This document shows positions 35,958 through 44,542 of a stretch of DNA of 64,000 nt, piece by piece (within the stretch, counting starts at the first letter, position 1; each line of letters starts with the position of its first letter). The position numbers and the translations under genes are program-made. The notes beneath the pieces are model-generated. The model searched no databases, was not told where the DNA came from, and saw nothing but the letters and a program-made list of their open reading frames with translations. Location: contig JBKHJR010000003.1 of the NCBI GenBank assembly GCA_046537975.1, positions 1 through 64,000 of the forward strand, read 5' to 3'. The stretch is from JAWLDV01 sp046537975 (GTDB lineage: Bacteria; Desulfobacterota; Desulfobulbia; Desulfobulbales; SURF-16).

Positions 35958-37281
35958 CTGCCTGCTTATCTCAACAAACCAGGTGGAAGAACCCTACCCT
36001 GTCTATCCCCTGGGAGTTGCCCATCTGATGGGAGCTTTGGAGGCCGGTGGTCACAGCAGTAAACATTTTGACCTTCTGGCCGGGGGAGGCACCGAAGCCC
36101 TTGCCGGTTTTCTGCAGGACTCCTCTTTTGACCTCATCTGCCTCTCTATCCGTAATATAGACACCATGGACTGTAACTGTCCCCACCATCTTCTGGGAGA
36201 CACTCAAAAAACCATGGCGATTATCAGGAGGTCATCGGGTGCCCCGGTGGTGGTGGGAGGGCCTGCCTTCTCCATCATGCCGGAAGAAATAATGGAATTA
36301 ATCCAGGCAGACTACGGGGTGGTTGGCGAAGGGGAAAGCGCCCTTGTCCGGCTGGCCGACAGCATGGAGAGGGGGACGGCCATTGCAAAAGGGATCATCC
36401 ATCCCCGCCCCCGAAAATACCCCTGGAGACAGACCGCCTATCAAAAGGAAAACATGGCTTACTACCTCCGGAATGGCGGGATGCTGAACATTCAGACCAA
36501 GAGGGGCTGCCCCTACCGGTGCGCCTACTGTTCCTATCCCAATCTGGAAGGAAGGCATTACCGCTTCCGGGACCCGGAAGAGGTGGCGGACGAAGTACGA
36601 AGGTTGAACCTGGAGCTGGGGGCGGACTATATCTTTTTTTCCGACTCCACCTTTAATGACAATCAGGACCACTTTCTCCAAGTCGCTGAGGCCCTGATCA
36701 AAAATGACAACCATGTCCCCTGGTGCGCCTTTTTCCGGCCCCGGAACCTCTCAGCCGGGGCCTTGGCCCTGATGAAAAAAGCAGGGCTGGCCGCCATGGA
36801 GATGGGGACCGACGCCGCCTGCGACCGCACCCTGGAGGGCCTGGGTAAAGGCTTCACGTTCGGCGAGGTGATCGATAATCACGAATTAACAGTGGCCCAG
36901 AACATCCCATGCGCCCATTTCATTATTTTCGGCGGCCCCGGGGAAGACCGGGACACCATTAAAGAAGGGCTGGCCAATCTCGACCGCCTGCGCAACACCG
37001 TGGTCTTTGCCGGAGCCGGAATCAGAATACTTCCCGGTACTGAAATATATAAGAAAGCTCTGGCCGAGGGACTTGTTGGTCAAAATCAGTCCCTGCTGGA
37101 TCCGCTCTTTTATTTCTCTCCCGGGATCAGCCGCGAGGAAGTGGATCAGGAACTGAAAAACGCCTGGCAAAAGAGATTTGACCGGGTATACCCCTTTATG
37201 GGAATGCAGCAAAGGATCAACCACCTGCACAAAAAAGGCTATAAAGGCCCGGTCTGGGATAATCTGCTGGTAAGAAGATAA
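35947..37281 (+). CDS. Radical SAM protein with N-terminal B12-binding-like region (2)
   Basis: A protein of 444 residues: N-terminal B12-binding-like region (1-140, EPYPVYPLGVAHLMGALEAGG, then PVVVGGPAFSIMPEEIM and GVVGEGESALV), followed by the radical SAM motif RGCPYRCAYCSYP with cysteines at 188, 192 and 195, and a barrel ending in the IIFGGPGEDRDTI and GAGIRILPGTEI regions typical of the Elp3/MiaB-like superfamily. As in its neighbour no DxHxxG motif is visible. Overlap with the preceding gene indicates co-translation, so the two probably act in the same step or successive steps. Confidence 0.88.
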   Translation: MGINCLLISTNQVEEPYPVYPLGVAHLMGALEAGGHSSKHFDLLAGGGTEALAGFLQDSSFDLICLSIRNIDTMDCNCPHHLLGDTQKTMAIIRRSSGAPVVVGGPAFSIMPEEIMELIQADYGVVGEGESALVRLADSMERGTAIAKGIIHPRPRKYPWRQTAYQKENMAYYLRNGGMLNIQTKRGCPYRCAYCSYPNLEGRHYRFRDPEEVADEVRRLNLELGADYIFFSDSTFNDNQDHFLQVAEALIKNDNHVPWCAFFRPRNLSAGALALMKKAGLAAMEMGTDAACDRTLEGLGKGFTFGEVIDNHELTVAQNIPCAHFIIFGGPGEDRDTIKEGLANLDRLRNTVVFAGAGIRILPGTEIYKKALAEGLVGQNQSLLDPLFYFSPGISREEVDQELKNAWQKRFDRVYPFMGMQQRINHLHKKGYKGPVWDNLLVRR

Positions 37282-37334
37282 TTCAAGATTTACTCCTGAC
37301 CGGAAATTGTTTTTCCGGATCGGCAAGAACATCC

Positions 37335-38561
37335 ATGAAATATCAAAGAAACTGTGCTCCGCCATACGCTTCCCACCGGACTTCACCGCTGAACCCCCTG
37401 ATAGTTATCCCGGTATATAACCATGCCGCCACCCTGCCGGAAGTGGTCAACAGGTCCCTGGAGACCGGTTTCCCGGTTCTGGTGGTAGATGACGGCAGTA
37501 CCGATCAGGGGACGGAACAACTCCGGAATCCGGGCTGCCGGATCTTAAAACTCGGCATCAACCGGGGCAAGGGGGCGGCCATCCTCGCCGGGGCCCGAAA
37601 GGCCTCGGAACAGGGTCATGATGCTGTAATTACCGTGGATGCCGACGGCCAGCATGACCCGGCTGAAACCTGCCTTCTGGTCCGGGAGGCGGAAAAGAAC
37701 TGGCCTCTCATGGTCATCGGCTGCCGGGATATGTCCGGAGAAACAGTACCCCGCTCCAGCAGGTTCGGCCGGCTTTTCTCCAACTTCTGGGTGAGGCTGG
37801 AATGCGGCCGCGATCTTCCTGATACCCAGAGCGGCTTCCGCCTTTATCCTGTCCCGGAAATACTGGACTTAAATATTGCCGGAAGCCGCTACGATTTCGA
37901 AGTAGAGGTTTTGACCAGGGCGGCCTGGGCCGGCCTTCCTATTAAATCCGTGCCGATTTCAGTCCATTACCCGGAGATTGGAACCAGGATCTCCCATTTC
38001 AATCAGGTAAAGGATAATCTGCGCCTGACTTTCCTGCACAGCCGCCTGATCTGCCGGGCCCTGCTTCCCTGGCCCCATAAAAAAATCATCGCTGAAAATC
38101 CGGCCGCCATTCAGGAACCGGAAAAACAGTCAATTTTTCATCCGGTAAAGCTCCTGAAAAGACTGTGCCTGGAACACACCACCAGCCTTCAGCTGGCGGT
38201 GGCGGTCTGGGTGGGTATTTTTCTGGGGGCCCTGCCCCTGATAGCTGTTCATACAGTGGTAATTATCTATGTCTGCCACCGGCTCCACTTAAATAAACCG
38301 GCGGCGGTTGCTGCCAGCCAGATCTGCGCCCCGCCGCTACTGCCGGTAATATGTATCGAGACCGGCTATTTTTTGAGAAACGGGACCTGGCTGACCGAGG
38401 TTTCCTATGATATTCTTGTCCTGCAGATTCACCAGAGACTGTGGGAATGGCTGCTGGGCTCTCTTATCGTAGGACCGCTGCTGGGCCTGGTTGTCGCTTT
38501 TTCCGCCTATTTGGTTATCAGGTATCTACGCACTCTGGGCAAATCTTGTGTGAGAAAATGA
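37335..38561 (+). CDS. Family 2 glycosyltransferase fused to a DUF2062 membrane domain
   Basis: A protein of 408 residues. Residues 20-240 are a GT-A glycosyltransferase of the dolichol-phosphate-mannosyltransferase type: LIVIPVYNHAATLPEVV, VLVVDDGSTDQGT and the metal site TVDADGQHDP. Residues 275-400 are a DUF2062 membrane module (LEHTTSLQLAVAVWVGIFLG, then PLLPVICIETGYFL and later helices). Such fusions are found in aryl-polyene and related lipid loci, where they are thought to glycosylate or anchor the product. It overlaps the acyltransferase gene by 4 nt. Confidence 0.9.
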   Translation: MKYQRNCAPPYASHRTSPLNPLIVIPVYNHAATLPEVVNRSLETGFPVLVVDDGSTDQGTEQLRNPGCRILKLGINRGKGAAILAGARKASEQGHDAVITVDADGQHDPAETCLLVREAEKNWPLMVIGCRDMSGETVPRSSRFGRLFSNFWVRLECGRDLPDTQSGFRLYPVPEILDLNIAGSRYDFEVEVLTRAAWAGLPIKSVPISVHYPEIGTRISHFNQVKDNLRLTFLHSRLICRALLPWPHKKIIAENPAAIQEPEKQSIFHPVKLLKRLCLEHTTSLQLAVAVWVGIFLGALPLIAVHTVVIIYVCHRLHLNKPAAVAASQICAPPLLPVICIETGYFLRNGTWLTEVSYDILVLQIHQRLWEWLLGSLIVGPLLGLVVAFSAYLVIRYLRTLGKSCVRK

Positions 38562-39451
38562 TTGGTGGCATCCGATTGGCCCAACGATTAGAGGCCCTGG
38601 GGCACTACATCTTTTATACGGTGATTATCCTGAGCGGCCAGCCCGGCGCCTATATTCTGCTGGCCCTGGTGATCTTTTCCTACACCCTGTTCAGCAGAAA
38701 TATTCACAGAAAAACAGATTATTACCTGAGCCGCCGTTTTCCGGATAAATCCTGGGTCCGGCGCCGGCTGGACACTTTCAGGCTGGTCTACTCTTTTGGA
38801 AAGGTGCTGGTGGACAGGGCCTGGCTGGGTTTAAGGAAAAAAGCGGCCTTGGAAGGGAATTTCCCCGATCAATCCCTGCTTCTCCGGACCATAGAGGAAG
38901 GAAAGGGGGTTATCCTGCTTACCGCCCATGTAGGCAACTGGCAGACTGCTCTGGCCAATCTCACTGAACTTCCGGTGGCGGTTCACTCCCTCATGGAGTA
39001 TGATCAGGAGGCTGTGGCCAAGCACTATTTCGATCTCAAGGACGGGCAGCGCCCCTTCCGGATCATCGCCAGTGACGGTTTCCTGGGCGGCATGATCGAA
39101 TCAACGGCAGCCCTGCAGCGCGGCGAAATCGTAACCATCATGGGAGACCGCTATGCCGGCGGGCCGGAGGTGGAAGTCGATTTTCTGGGCAGCCCGGTAA
39201 GGCTCCCGGCCACCCCTTATCAACTGGCGGCCTCGACCTCTGCGCCGATCGTGGTTCTCTTTGCCGCCAAAGAGGGGCAAAAAAAGTACTCCCTGAAAAT
39301 CTGGGATATTTTCAGACCGGAGGCTGTAAACCGGCAAAACCGAGAGCGGGAGATCACCAAATGGGGACAGCGCTTTGCCTCTTCCCTGGAAAATTATCTG
39401 GCCCAACACCCTTACCAGTGGTACAATTTCTCCGATTTCTGGAAACAGTAA
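38558..39451 (+). CDS. LpxL/HtrB-like lysophospholipid or lipid acyltransferase
   Basis: A protein of 297 residues starting at ATG 38558, which overlaps the preceding stop (ATGA); an upstream in-frame start is inside the GT2 gene and unlikely. An N-terminal hydrophobic helix (YFIYTVIILSGQPGAYILLALVIF) anchors it to the membrane. The LpxL-type catalytic H(x4)D-like motif appears as LLTAHVGNWQ, and GDRYAGGPEVEVDFLG with LPATPYQLA match the family's later blocks. It probably transfers an acyl group from an ACP to a lipid or sugar headgroup made by the neighbouring glycosyltransferase. Confidence 0.88.
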   Translation: MIGGIRLAQRLEALGHYIFYTVIILSGQPGAYILLALVIFSYTLFSRNIHRKTDYYLSRRFPDKSWVRRRLDTFRLVYSFGKVLVDRAWLGLRKKAALEGNFPDQSLLLRTIEEGKGVILLTAHVGNWQTALANLTELPVAVHSLMEYDQEAVAKHYFDLKDGQRPFRIIASDGFLGGMIESTAALQRGEIVTIMGDRYAGGPEVEVDFLGSPVRLPATPYQLAASTSAPIVVLFAAKEGQKKYSLKIWDIFRPEAVNRQNREREITKWGQRFASSLENYLAQHPYQWYNFSDFWKQ

Positions 39452-39526
39452 GAAAAGGGCCATATCAAGACCTAAGACCCTGCACCTGGAACTTAACCCC
39501 TCTCAATCAAGAGATCTAAGCTAATT

Positions 39527-39787
39527 ATGGATGACTTAAAAAGACAATTAAAAGGAATTATTGTAAAAGACCTCAAATTAACCGGCATAACTCCTGAAGA
39601 GATAAAGGATGATGACTCTTTATTCGAAGAAGGACTCGGGCTCGACTCCCTTGATGCCGTGGAACTGGTGGTTCTTATCCAGAAAAATTTCGGAGTGCAG
39701 ATCGAGGACATGGATGAGGGGAATCAGGCCTTTGCCTCCATAAATTCCCTGGCCCGGTTCATTCAGGATAGACAGAAACAGGAATAA
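39527..39787 (+). CDS. Acyl carrier protein (1)
   Basis: A protein of 86 residues. The phosphopantetheine-bearing serine is Ser41 in GLGLDSLDAVELVV. The typical four-helix ACP pattern and high acidity are present. It lies 75 bp after the acyltransferase and 171 bp before the first ketosynthase, and is one of three ACPs in the locus, distinct in sequence from each other. Confidence 0.95.
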   Translation: MDDLKRQLKGIIVKDLKLTGITPEEIKDDDSLFEEGLGLDSLDAVELVVLIQKNFGVQIEDMDEGNQAFASINSLARFIQDRQKQE

Positions 39788-39958
39788 CTACAGCCGGTTT
39801 CTGCCTGATTAGCTGGTAAAATCTCTCTTCCGCGCACAGGGAACAGAAAGGACAGGGTTTTCCCTGAATGACAAAACCAATTTTTGGCGCCCTATTCTTT
39901 GCAAGCAATTATAACTTATTACGAAAACAGCAAGACTTGTTGAAAGAAAATATTCTGA

Positions 39959-41200
39959 ATGAATAAAAAGCTGCACAACAGAGTCGCCGTCTCCGGGACA
40001 GGCTGTATATCCGGGGCAGGGCGAGATGTCAGGGCCCACTGGGACAGTCTCTGTAACAGAAGGATAAATTGCGGCCCTGTTCCGGAATGGCTGTTTGCAA
40101 CCGACCTTCCCTACCCGGTTTTTACGGCTCCGGCGGAATGCAGTCATCCTGAACAGGACCTTTATTTCCCTTATCTTCCCCCCCGCCCGGAAAACGAGAT
40201 CAACCGGACAATACTTCTGGTGATTAACGCGGCTGTACAGGCCCTGCTGCAAACCGGTTTGTCTTTAGAGGAATTAAAGATGAAAAATGTAGGCATGGTG
40301 TTCGGCACCACCGTGGGCTGCACTTTTAATAACGAAGATTACTACTCCGCCTGGCGCCGGGGGGAAAAACCCGATCCGGAGCCGGTAAATCGCTATCTCG
40401 CCGGCAACCTGGCCTCTGCCCTCCAGTCTTTTTCCGGAATCAAGGGGCCGGCAGCGGTGATCACCAATGCCTGCGCCTCAGGAACTGATGCCATCGGCCT
40501 GGCCCGCAACTGGATCCTTTCCGGCCTTTGCGATCTGGTTATTGCCGGAGGGGGGGATGAACTCTCCAGAATTGCCTACAACGGTTTCACCAGCCTGCAG
40601 CTGACTTCAAAATCTCCCTGCCGCCCTTTTGACCGGGACCGGGACGGATTGAATCTGGGGGAAGGGGCGGCGGTCCTGATCCTGGAACCGGAAAGCAGGT
40701 GCCGTGAGCGGGGGAGTTCTACCCTGGGCTGGCTTCGGGGTTACGGTGCGGCAAATGATGCCTATCATCCCACTGCCCCCCATCCACAGGGCCGTGGCCT
40801 GAAAGCGTCTTTGGATATGGCCCTGGAGCAGATTGAGGGAGAGCGAAAAATCTCCTATCTAAACAGCCATGGAACAGGGACTCCGAGCAATGACCCGGCT
40901 GAGATGAAGGGCCTGCAATCTTCTTCTGCATACATAGAGAATGCGGCAATCGTTTCAAGCAAGGGTCTCACCGGTCACACCCTGGGGGCGGCCGGGGCCT
41001 TGGAGGCAATTTTCACCCTGCTCTCCCTGAATGAAGGTTTTACCCCCGGTTCAGCCGGCTGCAGTCATCCCGACCCGGAACTTGCCCTATCTCCCCTGAC
41101 CCGGGGAGAAAACCGGGAACTGGCCGGCAGCCTGGGACTGAGTACCTCGCTGGCCTTTGGCGGCGGCAATAGTGCCCTGATACTGGAGAGAGCCAAATGA
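39959..41200 (+). CDS. Beta-ketoacyl-ACP synthase (FabF/FabB type) (1)
   Basis: A complete condensing enzyme of 413 residues. The nucleophile is Cys172 (TNACASGTDAIG), the histidines are 304 (NSHGTGTPSND) and 340 (SSKGLTGHTLGAAG), and the C-terminal GGGNS strand is present. It would extend an ACP-bound chain by a malonyl unit. It is translationally coupled (ATGA) to the truncated ketosynthase-like protein that follows, an arrangement recalling ketosynthase/chain-length-factor pairs of type II polyketide synthases. Confidence 0.95.
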   Translation: MNKKLHNRVAVSGTGCISGAGRDVRAHWDSLCNRRINCGPVPEWLFATDLPYPVFTAPAECSHPEQDLYFPYLPPRPENEINRTILLVINAAVQALLQTGLSLEELKMKNVGMVFGTTVGCTFNNEDYYSAWRRGEKPDPEPVNRYLAGNLASALQSFSGIKGPAAVITNACASGTDAIGLARNWILSGLCDLVIAGGGDELSRIAYNGFTSLQLTSKSPCRPFDRDRDGLNLGEGAAVLILEPESRCRERGSSTLGWLRGYGAANDAYHPTAPHPQGRGLKASLDMALEQIEGERKISYLNSHGTGTPSNDPAEMKGLQSSSAYIENAAIVSSKGLTGHTLGAAGALEAIFTLLSLNEGFTPGSAGCSHPDPELALSPLTRGENRELAGSLGLSTSLAFGGGNSALILERAK

Positions 41201-41949
41201 GCAGGATCCAGATATCCTCCATAGCTCTAAACGAAAATCAAAACCCGCAGACTTCATTTGCCCGGGAACTGAGGCGGGCTGACGGTTTCACAAGCCTGGC
41301 CGTTACAGTCGCCGAACAGGCTCTTGCCGGACTCAACCCCCATGATGACAGGGGGGAGACCGGGATATTTATCGGCACAGCTTTCGGTCCCCTGGCTACC
41401 AATTTTGCCGCCCTTGATACCCTGCTCGATGACGGGGAAGGGCAGATGTCCCCTACCCTGTTTTCCCATTCGGTTTTCAATACCGCCGCCGGTTATATAA
41501 GCCGGCTCTTTAAACTCCGGGGACCGGCCTATACCCTGACCAACTACTGCTGGCCTTTCTTCCTGGCCCTGCGGGAAGGAAAGACCGCAGTGGAACACGG
41601 GATAATCAGGAGGGCGGTGGTACTGGAAGTGGAAATATACAGCCGGATCCTGACCGAGGCCGGACAACGGTCAAAGGGGGAAGACTTCCCCGTCCTTGTA
41701 CCCGGCGCAGTCGCCTGGATACTCGAGGACGAAACTGACACCGGCAATGAGCCTGTAGGTCTTCTTGATTCCCTGGAATTCGAGGAATACGATGTCGCCC
41801 CGGAAGAATTCCTTTCCCCTCGCCCTCTGGAGCATTCATTTGCTGTCAGCCGCACCGCCCGGCAGTTAAAAAAACTCCCCGGCCAAAAAGAGTCATGGTG
41901 TGCTGAAGAGCTGTTCGGCAAGGCCCGGGTTGACCTGCAGTCTCCTTGA
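41197..41949 (+). CDS. Truncated ketosynthase-like protein, coupled partner of ketosynthase 1
   Basis: A protein of 250 residues aligning with the N-terminal half of FabF-type enzymes: GIFIGTAFGPLATNFAALD, SPTLFSHSVFNTAAGYI, then GPAYTLTNYCWPFFLALREG where the NYC aligns with the nucleophile motif NAC, so a cysteine is kept but the ASGT that follows is replaced. The domain with both catalytic histidines is absent. The size matches the ketosynthase-2 type proteins of aryl-polyene loci, thought to be non-catalytic partners. ATGA overlap with ketosynthase 1 supports a heterodimer. Confidence 0.8.
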   Translation: MSRIQISSIALNENQNPQTSFARELRRADGFTSLAVTVAEQALAGLNPHDDRGETGIFIGTAFGPLATNFAALDTLLDDGEGQMSPTLFSHSVFNTAAGYISRLFKLRGPAYTLTNYCWPFFLALREGKTAVEHGIIRRAVVLEVEIYSRILTEAGQRSKGEDFPVLVPGAVAWILEDETDTGNEPVGLLDSLEFEEYDVAPEEFLSPRPLEHSFAVSRTARQLKKLPGQKESWCAEELFGKARVDLQSP

Positions 41950-42212
41950 CCGGAGACAACCGGAAGTGGAAAGTCGGAAGTAGAAAATTGCAATGCCGTC
42001 ATTATTATGGTATTTCTGCAAGATTAGATTTTCTTATACCTTGAACCGGGAATACCCTGTGATCCCGGGATATCAATCGTCCCTGAAGGTGTATCATGGT
42101 AAAGTTCGTGACGAAAACAGTCTATTATGAAAACAAAATAAGGAATCTTCAGGATCGAACAGATGAACTCTCTGATTGAATGCCACCAATCAAATAATAA
42201 TACGGTGAAGAC

Positions 42213-43448
42213 GTGCCGACAAAAAGGGTAGTTATTACCGGACGGGGAGCGGTATCTCCTTATGGTCTGGGAGTTAAGCTCCTTACAGAAAAGGTCTGGC
42301 AGAACTGTTCAGGGATACGGCTGATGCCGGAATGGCAGGAGATAAAAGGCCTTGAATCCCATCTTGCCGCTCCGGTTCCCGCCATTGATAGCTCCCAACA
42401 TCTGCCCCGCTCCCTGCGTCGTACCATGGGTGATATGGCTCTGTACGCTGTGCTGGCCTCCCGGGAAGCTGCGGGGGAAGCCGGGCTTGAGGAAGAAACC
42501 CTGACAGGCGGCAGCACCGGAGTTGCCATCGGTTCCACCACCGGTTCTCCCAGTGTCTTAGAAGAATTTTATCAAAACTACATCCCGGGAAAAAGTATCG
42601 AAGAGGTCAGATCCGGGATGTTTTTCAAAATAATGGGACACAGCTGTGCAGCCAATGTATGCCTGGCTCTGGGGATCAAAGGGGAACAATGGTCACCTGC
42701 GAGTGCCTGCACCTCTGCAGCCCAGGCTATCGGTATGGGTTATCTGCTGATCAAAAGCGGCCGCCAGGAAATAATGCTCTGCGGCGGTGCTGATGAGGCC
42801 CATCCCACCGTCACCATGATCTTCGATGTAGTCAAGGCAGCCTCCAGATATGCCGGGGACCCCATTCTGGCTCCCAGACCTTTTGACAGCCGGAGGGACG
42901 GCGTGGTCTGCGGCGGCGGCAGCGGTATCCTGGTTCTGGAAAGCCTGGAATCAGCCCAAAAACGGGGGGCTGACATTCTCGGCGAGATAAAAGGCTTCGG
43001 CCTGGTCAATGACAGTCAGCACATTGCCAATCCCAGCAGGGAGTCCATAGCAAGGGCTATGAACGGAGCAATGACTGAGGCCGGCATCAATTACCGGGAA
43101 ATAGATTATGTCAATGCCCATGCCACCGGAACCGTACTGGGCGATATCGCTGAAGGGACAGCCATCCGGGAAAATCTCAAAGAAACCACCCCGGCAAGTT
43201 CATTTAAAGGCCATCTGGGCCATACCCTGGGAGCAGCCGGTTCCCTTGAGGCTATAATTCTTCTGGAGATGCTGGCCCGGCAGGAAATCGTCCCCACTCT
43301 TCACCTCGAAGAGGCCGACCCTGAACTAAAAGGCATGGATCTGGTCCGGGAAATCCGGCCCCAGCGGATGAATTGTGTCCTTAAAAACAATTTTGCCCTT
43401 GGCGGAGTGAACACCGCTCTGCTCTTGAAACAGTGGACAGGTAGATAA
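42213..43448 (+). CDS. Beta-ketoacyl-ACP synthase (FabF/FabB type) (2)
   Basis: A complete ketosynthase of 411 residues with Cys166 (PASACTSAAQAIG), His303 (NAHATGTVLGD) and His337 (SFKGHLGHTLGAAG). Its ACTSAA nucleophile context differs from the ACASGT of the other two, suggesting a different substrate. Start is GTG 42213; 263 bp of non-coding sequence precede it. It ends by overlapping the ACP 2 start by one nucleotide, so it and its ACP are probably a dedicated pair. Confidence 0.95.
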   Translation: MPTKRVVITGRGAVSPYGLGVKLLTEKVWQNCSGIRLMPEWQEIKGLESHLAAPVPAIDSSQHLPRSLRRTMGDMALYAVLASREAAGEAGLEEETLTGGSTGVAIGSTTGSPSVLEEFYQNYIPGKSIEEVRSGMFFKIMGHSCAANVCLALGIKGEQWSPASACTSAAQAIGMGYLLIKSGRQEIMLCGGADEAHPTVTMIFDVVKAASRYAGDPILAPRPFDSRRDGVVCGGGSGILVLESLESAQKRGADILGEIKGFGLVNDSQHIANPSRESIARAMNGAMTEAGINYREIDYVNAHATGTVLGDIAEGTAIRENLKETTPASSFKGHLGHTLGAAGSLEAIILLEMLARQEIVPTLHLEEADPELKGMDLVREIRPQRMNCVLKNNFALGGVNTALLLKQWTGR

Positions 43449-43732
43449 TGACGGAAGAAGAGATCAAAAAAAGGGTTAGAAAAGTCCTTGCCCATGAATT
43501 TGAACTTGAAGAGGCGGAGCTTAAACCCGAGGTCAGCCTGTATGAAGATCTGGAACTGGACAGTCTTGACGCCGTGGATATGGTAGTGGCCCTGGAAAAA
43601 GCCTTTGCCATGAAAATGACCGATCAGGAAGCCCTGCGTGAAGTGGCAACTATTCAGGATCTTTTTGATTTCTTGATTGAGATGGCCCATGAAACCAACA
43701 ATGAAATTAGGGAAGACTCTGGTACGGGATAA
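43448..43732 (+). CDS. Acyl carrier protein (2)
   Basis: A protein of 94 residues, acidic, with the 4'-phosphopantetheine serine at 39 (LELDSLDAVDMVV). It overlaps ketosynthase 2 by one nucleotide and its 3' end overlaps the start of the PlsC-like gene by about 44 nt, so all three are tightly coupled. Confidence 0.95.
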   Translation: MTEEEIKKRVRKVLAHEFELEEAELKPEVSLYEDLELDSLDAVDMVVALEKAFAMKMTDQEALREVATIQDLFDFLIEMAHETNNEIREDSGTG

Positions 43733-44492
43733 CGATATCCTACAATATATTAAAGACGGTTTTAGAAAACTCTTTTTCAATATTTACTTCTGGCCTCTCT
43801 TTGTCCTGATTACCCTGATCAGCTTTTTCTGCATTCCCCTGATAACAGCCGCCAACTTTTTCTTTCATTTTTGGGCGCAGGACAAAGCCTTTCGGAACGG
43901 GATCAGGATCTACGGCCAGGTAATAATAAAAATTGCCTCCGTCATGGCCCCGGTAGAGGTCGAAGACAGATCAGGGGGATTATCCCTGCCCGCTATATTT
44001 GTTGCTAATCACAACTCCTCTGCCGATCCTTTTCTTTTCGGGGCCCTGCCTTTTGAAAACAGTTTCGTCACCAGCTGGCCCTTCAGGATTCCGTTTTACC
44101 GCTGGGCGATGAAACAGGCCGGTTATATTGATGCCAATAAAGGCTGGGAAAACCTGGTGCGCGAGGGGTGCAGACTCTTTAACCGGGGAAGTTCCCTGAT
44201 TATCTGGCCGGAAGGACATCGCAGTCCGGAAGCGGAATTGCAGAGATTCCGCAGCGGAGCTTTCAGACTGGCGCTGGAAACTGGCCGTCCCATTGTCCCG
44301 GTCTGTATCCTGGGTTCGGGCGATTTGCTTCCTCCGGGCAGAAGACTGCTGAATCCGGTGCCGGTAAAACTTATCATTTATCCGGAAATTCCCCCGGAGA
44401 GATATGCCAACGCTTCCCAAGCCCACAAGATGTTGGGTGAAGAAGTCAGAGATATTATTCAAAAAGAAATAAGGGGTGCCGGTGAACTTTGA
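43689..44492 (+). CDS. PlsC-like 1-acylglycerol-3-phosphate acyltransferase family protein
   Basis: A membrane acyltransferase of 267 residues from ATG 43689 (TTG 43677 and ATG 43701 are alternatives). Two adjacent hydrophobic helices (IYFWPLFVLITLISFFCIPLITAA) precede the catalytic block VANHNSSADPFLFG, an H(x4)D motif, and the phosphate-binding PEGHRSPEAEL. It probably acylates a glycerol phosphate or other lipid acceptor, or loads the product onto a phospholipid. It starts inside the ACP 2 gene in another frame. Confidence 0.85.
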   Translation: MKPTMKLGKTLVRDNDILQYIKDGFRKLFFNIYFWPLFVLITLISFFCIPLITAANFFFHFWAQDKAFRNGIRIYGQVIIKIASVMAPVEVEDRSGGLSLPAIFVANHNSSADPFLFGALPFENSFVTSWPFRIPFYRWAMKQAGYIDANKGWENLVREGCRLFNRGSSLIIWPEGHRSPEAELQRFRSGAFRLALETGRPIVPVCILGSGDLLPPGRRLLNPVPVKLIIYPEIPPERYANASQAHKMLGEEVRDIIQKEIRGAGEL

Positions 44493-44542
44493 CAATATCT
44501 TCGGATTGGTAATTTCCAATTATTTTAAACTGCACCGACTCT

